Below are positions 34,979 to 45,015 of a stretch of 53,561 nt of DNA, piece after piece. The notes beneath the pieces are model-generated. The model was not told the DNA's origin, searched no databases, and was given only the letters and a program-made list of their open reading frames with translations. Every line of letters begins with the position of its first letter. Position 1 is the first letter of the stretch. Made by a program: the position numbers and the translations under genes. The stretch comes from Pelagophyceae sp. CCMP2097 (Eukaryota > Sar > Pelagophyceae): positions 1-53,561 of the forward strand of contig MU657455.1 in the NCBI GenBank assembly GCA_026770575.1, in the 5' to 3' direction.

Positions 34979-36195
34979 GCGCTTCCCCGACGTAACCGTC
35001 GAAGCCCGGCCGGAGCATCATGGGTAATGATATGGTTGCCGGTTCTCTTGCGGGCGAGCCCCTCGCATCTCGACGTCGGTCGTTGCTGGGATCTAATCCA
35101 ACCCGTGTGGTGGTTATGGGATTTTCTCCTGTGTCGGGACTGTAAAAGCAAAGCTGGCTGAGGTTTTCGCTACAAATTGTACAAGGGGGATCGGCGATGA
35201 AACCAGTCTCAAGCGACGCAAAGTTTTGGCTCTCGGAGGCCGCCCGCGGGCGAGGGCGTTGTCGCTATGGGCTTCCCTACCCCCCCGGGTGTCCGTGAAA
35301 TGATCAGCCGCGTGGAGGGCGCCTTGCAAGGGCGCGAACAAGCGCTTCCCCCAATNNNNNNNNNNNNNNNNNNNNNNNNNNNNNNNNNNNNNNNNNNNNN
35401 NNNNNNNNNNNNNNNNNNNNNNNNNNNNNNNNNNNNNNNNNNNNNNNNNNNNNNNNNNNNNNNNNNNNNNNNNNNNNNNNNNNNNNNNNNNNNNNNNNNN
35501 NNNNNNNNNNNNNNNNNNNNNNNNNNNNNNNNNNNNNNNNNNNNNNNNNNNNNNNNNNNNNNNNNNNNNNNNNNNNNNNNNNNNNNNNNNNNNNNNNNNN
35601 NNNNNNNNNNNNNNNNNNNNNNNNNNNNNNNNNNNNNNNNNNNNNNNNNNNNNNNNNNNNNNNNNNNNNNNNNNNNNNNNNNNNNNNNNNNNNNNNNNNN
35701 NNNNNNNNNNNNNNNNNNNNNNNNNNNNNNNNNNNNNNNNNNNNNNNNNNNNNNNNNNNNNNNNNNNNNNNNNNNNNNNNNNNNNNNNNNNNNNNNNNNN
35801 NNNNNNNNNNNNNNNNNNNNNNNNNNNNNNNNNNNNNNNNNNNNNNNNNNNNNNNNNNNNNNNNNNNNNNNNNNNNNNNNNNNNNNNNNNNNNNNNNNNN
35901 NNNNNNNNNNNNNNNNNNNNNNNNNNNNNNNNNNNNNNNNNNNNNNNNNNNNNNNNNNNNNNNNNNNNNNNNNNNNNNNNNNNNNNNNNNNNNNNNNNNN
36001 NNNNNTCTGCGTCCTCGTGACACTCGACCACTCTCTCCCTGCGAGCGCCGCCGATCTGCATGGGAGATGCACACTGCACCCAATGTCGCTTTCCGGAATA
36101 TAAATTAAAACCCTCATGCCTCATGCAGGAACATTCCTATAGATTCGAAACGGATAGGAAATCCTAGAGTCCAGCGCAAAGAGTAAAAAGAGAAC
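34979..36195. other. Spacer with assembly gap
   Basis: Positions 35356-36005 are 650 unknown bases, a round number that suggests an estimated scaffold gap. The flanks carry no recognisable gene. Near 36129-36160 an inverted pair ATTCCTAT...ATAGGAAAT occurs shortly before the next gene. Confidence 0.9.
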
Positions 36196-36850
36196 ATGGC
36201 GACCAGCCCGCAGTACACCGTGCGCGTCCACTTCCGCGGGTCGTGGTGACCCCCGTGTGCGTGGAGGCGTGTTGCGGCAGCCTTGACGCTCCTATAGTCA
36301 ACCCTCACGCCTCATAGGCCGCGCGCAGTTGAATGAACTGGCAGAGGCGTATGCCTCCCTCAAGGCCCGCAACATCCTCATCGAGTGCGTCACCGCCGAG
36401 CCCGGCGACGTGAAGGCGCGGCTGGAGGCGAAGCGCGGTGGGCCTCTACCCTTTGAGGTCAAGTCGGACCCGGACCACTTGCTGTTGTCCAAGGAGGCGG
36501 GGGATGTCTTCGTAAAAGTCGAGGGCCAAAAGTCCAAGGGTGGCGTCTACACTATGGTCCAGCCCGCTCTGATCGTCTTCGAAAACGGCAAGGTGGTCAA
36601 GGAGTGCACCTGGAGCTGGAAGATTCTTGGGCTTGCCGGGCCGTTGACGGAGATGACTGACGCGCCTACCGGAAACGCCTACCCGCCTTACTACTGCAAG
36701 CTCGTCGCGTTCCGGCCCTCGACCGCCGACGTTGGCGACGCCGTCGAGGGCAAGCGACGGCCGAAATGTTCGATGGTGGGGAACATCGATTTTCCGCTGA
36801 ACGTGGCCCTTCCGGTCCTCGGCACGTGCGCGTCGTGCAACATCGCTTAA
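36196..36850 (+). CDS. Thioredoxin-fold (AhpC/TSA- or PRXL2-like) protein
   Basis: Exon 1 starts at 36196 (MATSPQYTVRVHFRGSW). The main exon begins near 36319 and runs to the TAA at 36848-36850. The order fits peroxiredoxin-like thioredoxin-fold proteins: V.V.FRGSW before the active site, then LNELAEAYASLKARNILIECVTAEP, then FEVKSDPDHLL, then GGVYTMVQPALIVFENGKVVKECTW. The expected C-x-x-C or single active-site Cys falls exactly at the intron and cannot be confirmed; the splice join is unresolved. A tail of about 60 residues with several Cys (CSMVGNIDFPLNV ... GTCASCNIA) follows. A redox role is plausible but unproven. The region upstream is cut by the assembly gap. Confidence 0.65.
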
Positions 36851-37276
36851 ACGCGCCTCGTGCGCCATCGCCTATCGACGCACCGCGCATCGCCTATAGA
36901 CGCACCATCGCGCCCCGCACTCGACGCGAATCGCCGCTCAATGACGAGGCCGCGCAACTCTCCGCGCCGGTCTCCGAACCGCGGCGCTCGCCACTTAAGA
37001 GCGCGAGGCGAATGAAATGGTACCAAAGCCGCTTCTCCAGATGGAGTACAGGGGATCACCACCTGGCTTCAGTGAGAGCCCACAAGGAAGCCCCCTTCAA
37101 TAAGGGCGTTATGTAAACGACACTCCCGGAGATTTGGGCGAATATATATTACAAGAGCGCGCCGGAGGCACACGGAGGACCCGAAGGATACAGCCAAATC
37201 CCATTGCAATGCCCACGTAAATAATTGAAATTATTTAACTAATCGCTGAACTTTCAAATCCTCCTTATCTTTATTT

Positions 37277-37340
37277 TTCAGGACCCGAAGGGTCCTTGCC
37301 GTTTATTCAACGTCAGTTTACGGCAAGGGCCCTTCGGGTC
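37277..37340 (+). repeat. Hairpin at the outer end of block B
   Basis: About 63 nt forming a near-perfect stem of about 22 bp. GGACCCGAAGG recurs in block A and in all inverse copies, so it appears six times within one kilobase. Confidence 0.8.
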
Positions 37341-37371
37341 CTTTGATTGAAGGATTACCAGGGGCAATTAT

Positions 37372-37410
37372 GTCTGTCTGTCTGTCTGTCCGTTTGTCTG
37401 TCCGTCGCCG
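37372..37410 (+). repeat. (GTCT)n microsatellite in block B
   Basis: TGTCTGTCTGTCTGTC followed by degenerate GTCC/GTTT units; the inverse copy in B' (about 37975-38020) differs in exact count. Confidence 0.85.
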
Positions 37411-38116
37411 GGTCCATCCGTGAGGTTCCACCTTTGGGAAGAAAAAAACAGCAACTCGGCCGATTTAGCGATTGGTGGTTGATGCGATCGCTAAAATTGG
37501 GAGTTGAGGTCGAGCAGGAGCCTCATTGGAATCATCATAGAAGAAGTTTTTGGTCACAGGTTCGAATCTGGTCGGCCGCAAAAAAAAGAAAAAATAAATA
37601 GCTCAATAAGAAATAAAATAATAAAAATAAAGATAAGGAGGATTTGAAAGTTCAGCGATTAGTTAAATAATTTCAATTATTTACGTGGGCATTGCAATGG
37701 GATTTGGCTGTATCCTTCGGGTCCTCCGTGTGCCTCCGGCGCGCTCTTGTAATTATTATTTTATTTCTTATTGAGCTATTTATTTTTTCTTTTTTTTGCG
37801 GCCGACCAGATTCGAACCTGTGACCAAAAACTTCTTCTTTGATGATTCCAATGAGGCTCCTGCTCGACCTCAACTCCAAATTTTAGCGATCGCATCAACC
37901 ACCAATCGCTAAATCGGCCGAGCTGCTGTTTTTTTTCTTCCCAAAGGTGGAACCTCACGGATGGACCCGGCGACGGACAGACAAACAGACAGACGGACGG
38001 ACAAACAGACAGACAGACATAATTGCCCCTGGTAATCCTTCAATCAAAGGACCCGAAGGGCCCTTGCCGTAAACTGACGTTGAATAAACGGCAAGGACCC
38101 TTCGGGTCCTGAATTA

Positions 38117-40349
38117 ATGCTTCTTGCGCTGCTCGGCGCGTTGGCGCTCCCGTGCGCCAGCCTCGCGCCGCGCACATACGACGCCGCGCGGGAGCGGTTC
38201 GCCGAGCAGCGGGATCTGCTCGATTGCGAGCCTTGCGCAGAGCCGTTCCGGGGGCATGTGCTGTATACGGCTCGGTTCGGCGACGTGCTCCGCGCTGGCG
38301 CCGAGCCGATGCAGACGCGTTTAGTCGCCGAATTCCTCCAAGACGCCGGTGAGGATTCAACCTGCCGGAGCGCTGTAGCGGCGGCGCATACCCAGAGGCA
38401 TGGACACCCTCGCGCGGCCTCTGGCGGCGCGCGCTTCGTCCGTCGGGACCTCGGGGCGCAGGCGCGTCGCGCTCTCTCTGCGCGGCGGCCGTTTCGGCGC
38501 TCGCGTCGCCGGCGCTCGCCGAAACGAGGCGCGCTATCAAGGTCGAGGCTTTGAGACGCCGGCGCAGCGGCGACGAAGACGTCGTCGGGTCCGACGCGCG
38601 GCTGAAAGGCGAGTTCGCAGCGCGGTTCCGTCGAGAGGTTGATGCCAGTGTGCAAGAGCGCGACTTCCGCGGGCGTCGAAGCGCCATGCATGCGCGACTT
38701 CCGAGCGAGCGTGCCATCGCATGCGAGCGTGCCATCGCACGCTTCACTCGCAGGCGAGCTCTACTTTGCCCTCGCCGAGGCGCTCTCGGCGCAGCACTCG
38801 CTTTTAAAGGTGCTCTGCGTCGACTTCGTCCGTCCCAGCGTCGGCCGCAGACCCGGTGCAGCAAGATGGCCGAGCGGCATCCGAGGGGGCGCCGCCCAAC
38901 GCGCCACGGGGTTGAGCGAGCGCCTTTGAACCTGCACCGTCCACATCAGGTCGGCATCGCCGCGTCGCTCGCGCTCTGCCGCGCGGCGAGTGCCGCCTCG
39001 GACGCCGCGCAGGCGCGGAGGCTCGACGGCCTCGTGAGTCGTCGAGCGGATGCGCCTCTTTCGAGCGGCGCGGCCATCGGCGTTTGACGGCGCTTTAGGT
39101 GACGCGGCACTTCCACGCCCTGCCTTGCGAAGCCGACTCGGTCGTTTTCCGATTGGTCGAGGGCGACGAGCTACTAAAGCAGCCGTCGTTTACAGAAAAA
39201 GATATCCTCAATCGAATACGAATTCCGCCGCACAGCACGCTCGTCGTCGCGTTTGCGGGCCTCGGCGTCAGCGGCCTCGCGAGATTCGAGTGGCGAAGAG
39301 TGTTGACGAACGTGCTGCGCCGCGACGTCGAACGCGGTGCGGCCTTTGACGTCCTCTTCGTCGCCGACCCGGCGTCGTCCGAGGCCGCGCCGGCGATGCC
39401 CGCAGACCCGAACATGCCCGCAGACCCGGGGGAGACACAGAGAAACGCGCAGAGAGGCACGCCGGGGGAGGCCCCACGCACCTGCTAGGTCGTGGTACAC
39501 GGGCGGCGCTGCGAATCGGTGGCGCGGCGATTCGGCGCTGAAGAAGGCGCTGCGCGCTCTTCGAAGGAGATACGAATGTGTTGTCTTCGTGGGCGACTCG
39601 ATGGGGGCAAGCGCCGCTTTACGTTTCGCTGACTGCGGCCGGCCCGACGTCGTCTTGGCGCTGGCGCCGCAGACGGCGAGCTTTGAAGACGACAAGCACG
39701 TCGGCCGCGACGACTTGCGACTTTCGAAGAAGCGGTGCTATCAAAGGCTCGAGGCGCCGCTCTTCGCCTCTGTCCGCAAGACGCTCGCGCGCCGCGGCCG
39801 CGTAGACGTCCACCACGCGCGCGGTGACGAAGGCGACGCCGTACGTGAACCCGCTTTGCCTCAGTCACGGGCCTCGCAAGCCGCGGGGCCTCTGGACGAG
39901 GGAATTAGGCGCACGCTGCCGCGCTGTCGAGTGGGCTGGGCCCCTACGCCGCGCGGCTCGGCGTCGTCGCGCACGACGGGGCGTCGCACGACGTCGCGTT
40001 TCACCTTAAACAGACGGGGCAGCTCGAGCCCCTCGTCGAAACCGCGCTCCGTGCGTTGCCGCGCCTGGGAGTGGCCCGTCACGCCTGCGAAGCGCGATCC
40101 GCCGCCCCCGGCCGCGGCGACACCCCCGGCTGCGGCGACGCGCCGACTAGGCGACGCGCGAAGCGCGGCGGTCGCGCGGTTGCGAAAGAGGCGCGTTGCG
40201 AGCGTACGCCGCGTTTAACAAATTGTGCGCTGAACATCGTCAGGAGGGACGCCGCCGCCCGTCAAAGACGCGTCGGACGCGTCGGTCACCCACGCGCGTC
40301 AAAACCGCGTTCAGATGCGTCCAACAGCCGCTGCCGTGGCTCACTATAG
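38117..40349 (+). CDS. Secreted alpha/beta-hydrolase-like protein, multi-exon
   Basis: The N-terminal exon (38117) is a clear signal peptide (MLLALLGALALPCASLAP) followed by TYDAARERFAEQRDLLDCEPC. A helical middle part includes GEFAARFRREVDASVQERDF and ELYFALAEALSAQHSLLK. From exon 38950-39033 onward the frame is firm: 39099-39376, 39489-39840 and 39909-40349. The core reads HSTLVVAFAGLGVSG, VLFVADPASSWYTGG, CVVFVGDSMGASAALRFAD, LALAPQTASFE and VVAHDGASHDVAFHLK. GDSMGA is a nucleophile elbow (GxSxG) and the late GASHDV may hold the catalytic His. The substrate is unknown. The join of the signal-peptide exon to the middle exons is tentative, so it could be a separate short gene. It starts four bases after the inverted-repeat element. 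Confidence 0.72.
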
Positions 40350-40727
40350 ATCAAGTTGACGCACCGTGATTCGATCACCGTACAAACGATGCACTCGTCG
40401 CGAAGGACACGGAGGCACCGTACCCGTCGACACCGGCTCGCCCCGGGCTGATTAGAGAGGGCCCCACTTCGGCGCCCTCGTCACTGTCGGACGAGCGTAC
40501 CCGGCACGGCGCCCGACCCTTTCTACGACCCGGGCCGACAAGGGACCTCGGGGTTCCTTCCCCGAGGTCCCGCCTCCCCATCCTTCAGATGAAAGATGCG
40601 TTCCTTTGGCTAAGAATGCGTCGACGCCCCCGGCCGGCTGCGCGAACGGATCAGCGCAACCGTGGTTAGTTGCGTAATGGACAAAAATGGTCGTGCGGGG
40701 CTGCTTCGCTTTCCGAGGGCGTGGCGC
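40350..40727. other. Convergent spacer, nothing seen
   Basis: Between two genes that end towards each other. No coding potential or repeat is recognised. Confidence 0.45.
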
Positions 40728-42287
40728 TTAAGCGCTGCCGCAGCATTCCTTAGCCTGGGCTTGCTTGCAACCGCAAATCGTATCCGCTTGCTCGCCTACG
40801 ACAGGCGGTGAGAAGGTCGACTGAATGGCCCCGATTGTTTCCCCGTGTTGCCTTGAGTTTGCCGGGCGCCGTTTTTTACTGCAGTCGCCGGCGCAGTCGC
40901 AGTACTCTCCCGCCGAGTTGCCAGGGCAGACGACGGGTCCGCAGGCGGTGAGGCATTTGGAGCTCGCGAGCGAGTCGTCGAAACCTTTAACATCACACCT
41001 CATCGCCGGATAGACGCTCACCCAGGCGCAGTCCTTCGTAGAGTCGCCCTTCTTGTGCCACTCCGTCGAGTCATCACAGGTAGTGCGGCACGTGTCGGGG
41101 CAGCCGAACGAGGCGTAAGTCGAATCCGCGCCTTTTGCGTCGCATCTCTCCGGCGCGTACGCCGAGACCTATGCGCAGTCCTTTGAAGGGTCGTTTCGCT
41201 TGTGCCACGTCGTGGAATCCGAGCAGTTCTTGTCTCTGGAGTACGAGTACGAGTACGAGCTTCCGCCGTCGTCGTTTTCGAAGGCGAAAACAAAGTTGGT
41301 CCCTTGCAGAGGCAGTGCGAGTAAGGCATCCAAATCAGCCCCAGCGTAGCACGACTGGAACGCGGTGCATGCTGATTCATCCCTTGAGCCGAGGCCGAGG
41401 AGTTGTAAAAAGCCGAACGTCGTGTCCGCGCGAATTCCACCGACGAAGACGGCCTTGTCCTAAGAGGGAACGCGGGGATCAACGCAACGACGCCGCGCCC
41501 CGCAGGCATCCCAGGGGTTCGACACCCCCGCAGGTTCTTCCGTACCTCGTTGGGCGTGGTGGACGCGCAGAGGCCTGTACAGTCCGAGTAGAGCACGATC
41601 AGCTCGGCGTCGGCCTCGCACGTGACCTAATGTGCTTGATGCGGCCGGGTCGCCTTTTGGCAAACCGGGCGCCTTCTGGCCCAACAAAACGCACGCAGTC
41701 GGCAAAGTTGAGTTTGTTCGCAAACGCAGCTGCCTGTTTGGCCGGCGGGTAGAAGCCGCAAGTGGAACAGGCGCTGGGGAGGATGGGCGAAAAGGCGAGG
41801 AAGTCGTCGTCGCCGTTGTAATCACCACTGTAGCACAGCTCGCGCCTACGCCCGCACGTCCCCGAAGATCCCCCGGCTCACAAAACGGGCGTCTCCTTCT
41901 TCATATTCGGCGCGGGATTTGCACGGGCTCAGGAAGGGCGCGCAGTCGTCGGGGCCCGGTTCGATGGCGCCGAGGCGGGCCGAGCCGTCCTGCTTCGCCG
42001 CGTGGCGTTGCCCCCCCTGATTCGTCTCCACTGGCAACTGCGCCGCCGCGGCGACAAAGTCGGCCATGGTGAGCTCGCCGTTCTTCGCGAACATGGCCTG
42101 AAGCGATGCGGTGCTTAATATATCCGTAGACCATAGGTCCGCATCGGCGCGCCGAGGTAATGTCGGATTCCAAGCCATTTGACCCTCCGCGCACCTTTAA
42201 GTGAGGGTGCGCCGTCTCGACGAGGTCCTTGCCGTACGCGGCCGCGACGAGCAGGGCCAGGCCGAGCGCGCGCGTCGGGGACGCCAT
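40728..42287 (-). CDS. Secreted cysteine-rich protein with ShKT-like repeats and an in-frame TAG
   Basis: Start 42287 gives a signal peptide (MASPTRALGLALLVAAAYG). Exons then encode AMFAKNGELTMADFVAAAAQLP, a Cys-poor charged part, CYSGDYNGDDDFLAFSPILPS, ADAELIVLYSDCTGLC and AVFVGGIRADTTFGFLQLLG. The C-terminal part has at least two repeats of the form DST.WHK...(S/T)KDCAWVS.Y...RCD.KG....A...C...C, resembling ShKT-type six-cysteine modules. Those modules occur widely in secreted stramenopile proteins and do not by themselves imply toxicity. In the first repeat the Trp of DCAWV is replaced by TAG (41169-41171), so the frame is broken before the second repeat. Whether this is a sequencing error, a true null change or readthrough cannot be told. 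Divergent from the P4H-TPR gene. Confidence 0.72.
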
Positions 42288-42798
42288 GTCGAAGGATTCG
42301 GAGTCTTGGGTCCACGAAACGCACACTAAGTCTTGTCTTTTCGCCAATTTTGGCAAAATTCTACCTCTAAAAGTTGAGTTGTTTGGAAGCCTTCAATTTT
42401 TGCAGAGATGCGTTTGGGCCGATTTACGGCGCGTTTGGGTGGTTGATGGCGTTTGCAGCGGTGCGCTCGAAAGTTCGAGATCTTCGAAAGAGCCGACCAA
42501 CGACTTGAGGAACGAAGACCCTCGGGTCCGGGCGAACGAGGTTTCGCTCTCGAACTAACTCGCGGTTATCTCGACGCTCCGGTCGGTGCGCTCAGTGCAG
42601 CGCTGCGCTCGCTTTATTGTGAACGATACGCTCGACGTACGTCGTAATTGCGTCGTGCTTCGTACGATGAGACGTCGCTGCGTGCGGGCGCTGGCGTGGG
42701 CCCCGCGCCGCCGTGTGGTAGCGCCGCTCCGAAGATTCGGGTATTTCAGCGACGAGTTGATCTCGGGGCGGCGCGCTCGTGCCTTGGTTGTGGAAGGC
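42288..42798. promoter_or_regulatory. Divergent intergenic region with an E2F-like palindrome
   Basis: 511 bp between two divergent secreted-protein genes. At about 42338-42358, TTTTCGCCAATTTTGGCAAAA forms an imperfect palindrome whose half, TTTTGGC(G), resembles E2F/DP half sites. The match is to a short consensus and may be chance. Confidence 0.35.
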
Positions 42799-44624
42799 AT
42801 GCTTCGCGCGCTGCTGGCGCTCGCGCAGCTTTGCGTCGCCGGCGGCCTCGCCAGCTGCACCGCGCGCCGGCCCCTCGAGGCCGCCGTGGCGCGCGTCGAG
42901 AGCTCGCAAGTGGAAAGCCCACCGACCCACAGCGCCGCGCTGACAGCGGAGCTGCGCCGCAACGACGCGCAGCACGCCCGCGCGAACCAGCGCCCGAAAA
43001 ACCGTCGTCCGCGGGAGGCGCAGTGGTCGTTGGTCAGAGGCACAGTCGGTGGCCAGAGGCGCCGCCGGGGCCGGGAAGAGCGGCTGGGATGGACCGCCGC
43101 GCTGGAGGACGACGCGGCCTTCGTAGGCGACGTCGCGGCGAGCGTCGGCGCGTGGGGCGCCGTCGCCGGCGGCGCTTCGGTGCCGCGCGTCTCCAGGGTG
43201 CTGCGGTCCGCGGGCGTTTCTGCGGGCGCGCCGGTGTGCGTTTCGTCGGGCGCGGTGCCGCGGCACGTCTGCGCCTCTATCATCGCAGAGGCCGAGGCAC
43301 GCTGGGCGGCGACTGCTGGCAATTCGGAATTTACCATGACGGACTTTGTGAGAGACGTCCACACCCACGACCTGCCGGACACAAAAACGTACCTACAAAA
43401 AGAGCTCCTCCCTCAAATGCTCGCCCTCGCGGCTTCAAAGTACATCGCCAAGGACCTCGTGCTCTACGACTCGCTCGTGATCCGCTACGACGCTTCGTTG
43501 GGCTTCGCGTCGCAGCCGGTGCACCGTGATTACTCGTTTCTGTCGTTCAATCTCGCCCTCAACGACTCGGGCGACTACGCCGGCGGCGGCACGTTCTTCG
43601 AGGACGGCCTTTCGGAAGACGATGCGCCGGCGTTTGTGCTCAAGCTGGAGGACCAGGGCGACGTGGTCATGTGAGCAGTGATGCCCCCGGAGCTTCTCGA
43701 GCAGCGGTTTAGGCACCCGTCGCGGCTACGGCACGCCGGCGCGGCGACGACGCGCGGATTGCGCTACGTGCTCGTGGGATTTTTGACGCGGACGAAGCTC
43801 GACGACGACGCAGAGTGAGTCGTTTCTGGGGGCCGTCGCAGAGGACCTTCGCCGGGGACGGCTGCCCGCGCGTGAGCGCGAGACCGACGCTCCGCAGGCA
43901 CTCGCGCGTCCTGCACCAGCGCGCGTTGGCCGCGCGGCAAAAAGGCGACGCGGGCGCCGCGCTCGACCTCTGCCTCGCGGGCCTCGAGTTGGACCCCGAA
44001 GACGTGCGTCACGATGATGCGGCGCCTTGGGCGACTGCAAGCGGCCGTTTGAGCGGCCTTCGTAGGCGGAGCTGCAACTGCAAGCGGCCCTGTGCATCTC
44101 GGCGCTCGCCGACGCTCGCGGCGAGGCGTCGGCCCTCGACGGCGATGCTCTAAGGCACGCGGAAGACGCCGCGCGTGAGCATCCTTCAGGAGAGGCCATC
44201 CACCTAAGAGAGAGGCCATCTCCAGTTCGCGAAAGAGGCCATCTCCACCTTCGAGAGAGAGGCCGACCGAATCTGCGGTCGTCGCCACCACGCCGCCGCG
44301 CTAGGCCTCACGCCGCGGTCCTGTAGGCCTCATGCCGCGGTCCGTTTCCGCCTGGAATCAACTCGGCCTCTGCAGACTCCGAGCCGCAAAGTCCAGAGCC
44401 GACGCCGAGCGAGGCGTGCGTGTTTTGATCGCCTTTGGTACTCGTTTGACCTTTGAGACGCCCTCTAGAAAAACGCGTTCGAGTTGGCCGAGGGCCTCGT
44501 CACGGGCGGCCGCGGCGACGCCGAACTCGCGCCGGAAGAGCTCCGCGCGGCGATGTTCCTGCGTTCCAACGCCGACCTCGCAGAGTCCGTTCGAAGCGGC
44601 TTGCCCGCCATGCCGCCGCGATAA
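42799..44624 (+). CDS. Prolyl 4-hydroxylase-like oxygenase fused to TPR repeats
   Basis: Six exons (42799-43670, 43713-43814, 43898-44003, 44066-44174, 44327-44415, 44469-44624) join in frame to 477 residues. A signal peptide (MLRALLALAQLCVAGGLAS) opens the frame; upstream Met codons exist but precede this leader. The oxygenase core is SLVIRYDASLGFASQPVHRDYSFLSFNLAL (H and D iron ligands), GDYAGGGTFFE, then HPSRLRHAGAATTRGLRYVLVGFL (second iron His and the basic 2-oxoglutarate contact). The C-terminal third carries TPR-like helices (VLHQRALAARQKGDAGAALDLCLAGLELDPED, SVSAWNQLGLCRLRAA). In animal collagen prolyl hydroxylases the helical substrate-binding domain precedes the catalytic one; here the order is reversed. 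The acceptor before exon 5 is duplicated. Confidence 0.85.
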
Positions 44625-45015
44625 CGGAAGAAAATGCGCCGAGGCTGCGAGCAACCAGGAGGGGGGGCTTACGCGACGCGTGCCGTGGACGCGCATGGCG
44701 CGGACGAGCAGAGGGCCCCGCCGAGCGATAACGCGCGGGCACGCGCCGACCCAAGCCGCATCTCCTGGCTGAGTCGAGGGCGCATAGAGGGGCTTCGCAC
44801 CTTCGAGTCTACCTTGGAGGGGTCGCCCAGCCACGCCCAGCGGTCCTGCGGCGCCGTGGAGGCGATCCCGCGGGAACCCCCCCTTTGTGGTATTTTACTC
44901 TTTTCGCGGGTATTACTACAGGTTATACCTCATTTTACTTCCCGCAGTTGTTCTTTCTTTTGAATGATTTTTCGCAGAGCGCTCTGCGAAAGAAAGTGCC
45001 ATCGGACCCGACCCC
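44625..45015. other. Spacer upstream of the HSF-type gene
   Basis: No gene is seen. Positions about 44885-44975 are strikingly AT-rich for this genome (TATTTTACTCTTTTCGCGGG and following) and lie 40-130 bp before the HSF start, which suits a promoter. A small inverted pair GCAGAGCGC/GCGCTCTGC occurs at about 44975-44990. Confidence 0.45.

Larger units (their letters stand above)
37148..38113. mobile_element. Interlocked inverted repeat A-B-A'-B' (possible non-autonomous element pair)
   Basis: Block A (37148-37278, 131 bp) is matched by its reverse complement A' (37623-37753). Block B (about 37277-37624) is matched by its reverse complement B' (about 37752-38113). The four blocks abut within a few bases. 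B starts with a strong hairpin (GGACCCGAAGGGTCCTTGCCGT pairing with ACGGCAAGGGCCCTTCGGGTCC around an ~18-nt loop), and B' ends with the inverse of it. B also contains a (GTCT)n tract, a T-arm-like GGTTCGAATC and an A-rich tail. The stretch is much richer in A/T than the flanks. No protein is encoded, so if mobile it depends on enzymes from elsewhere. The class is unknown. Confidence 0.85.

Noticed and set aside
35114..36124. Long open frames across 35.1-36.1 kb
   Set aside because: They read through the 650-bp run of N and have no sequence support.
38044..38864. Two long minus-strand frames opposite the hydrolase N-terminus
   Set aside because: Arg/Ala-rich shadows; the plus strand has a signal peptide and spliceable exons.
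38855..38938. Possible class II tRNA gene: GGTGCAG ... CTGCACC with a perfect A-box TGGCCGAGCGG, 84 nt long
   Set aside because: The position where the T-arm must lie has no GGTTCGANTCC-like sequence, five extra bases separate the acceptor stem from the D-arm, and the stretch fits as an intron of the hydrolase gene.
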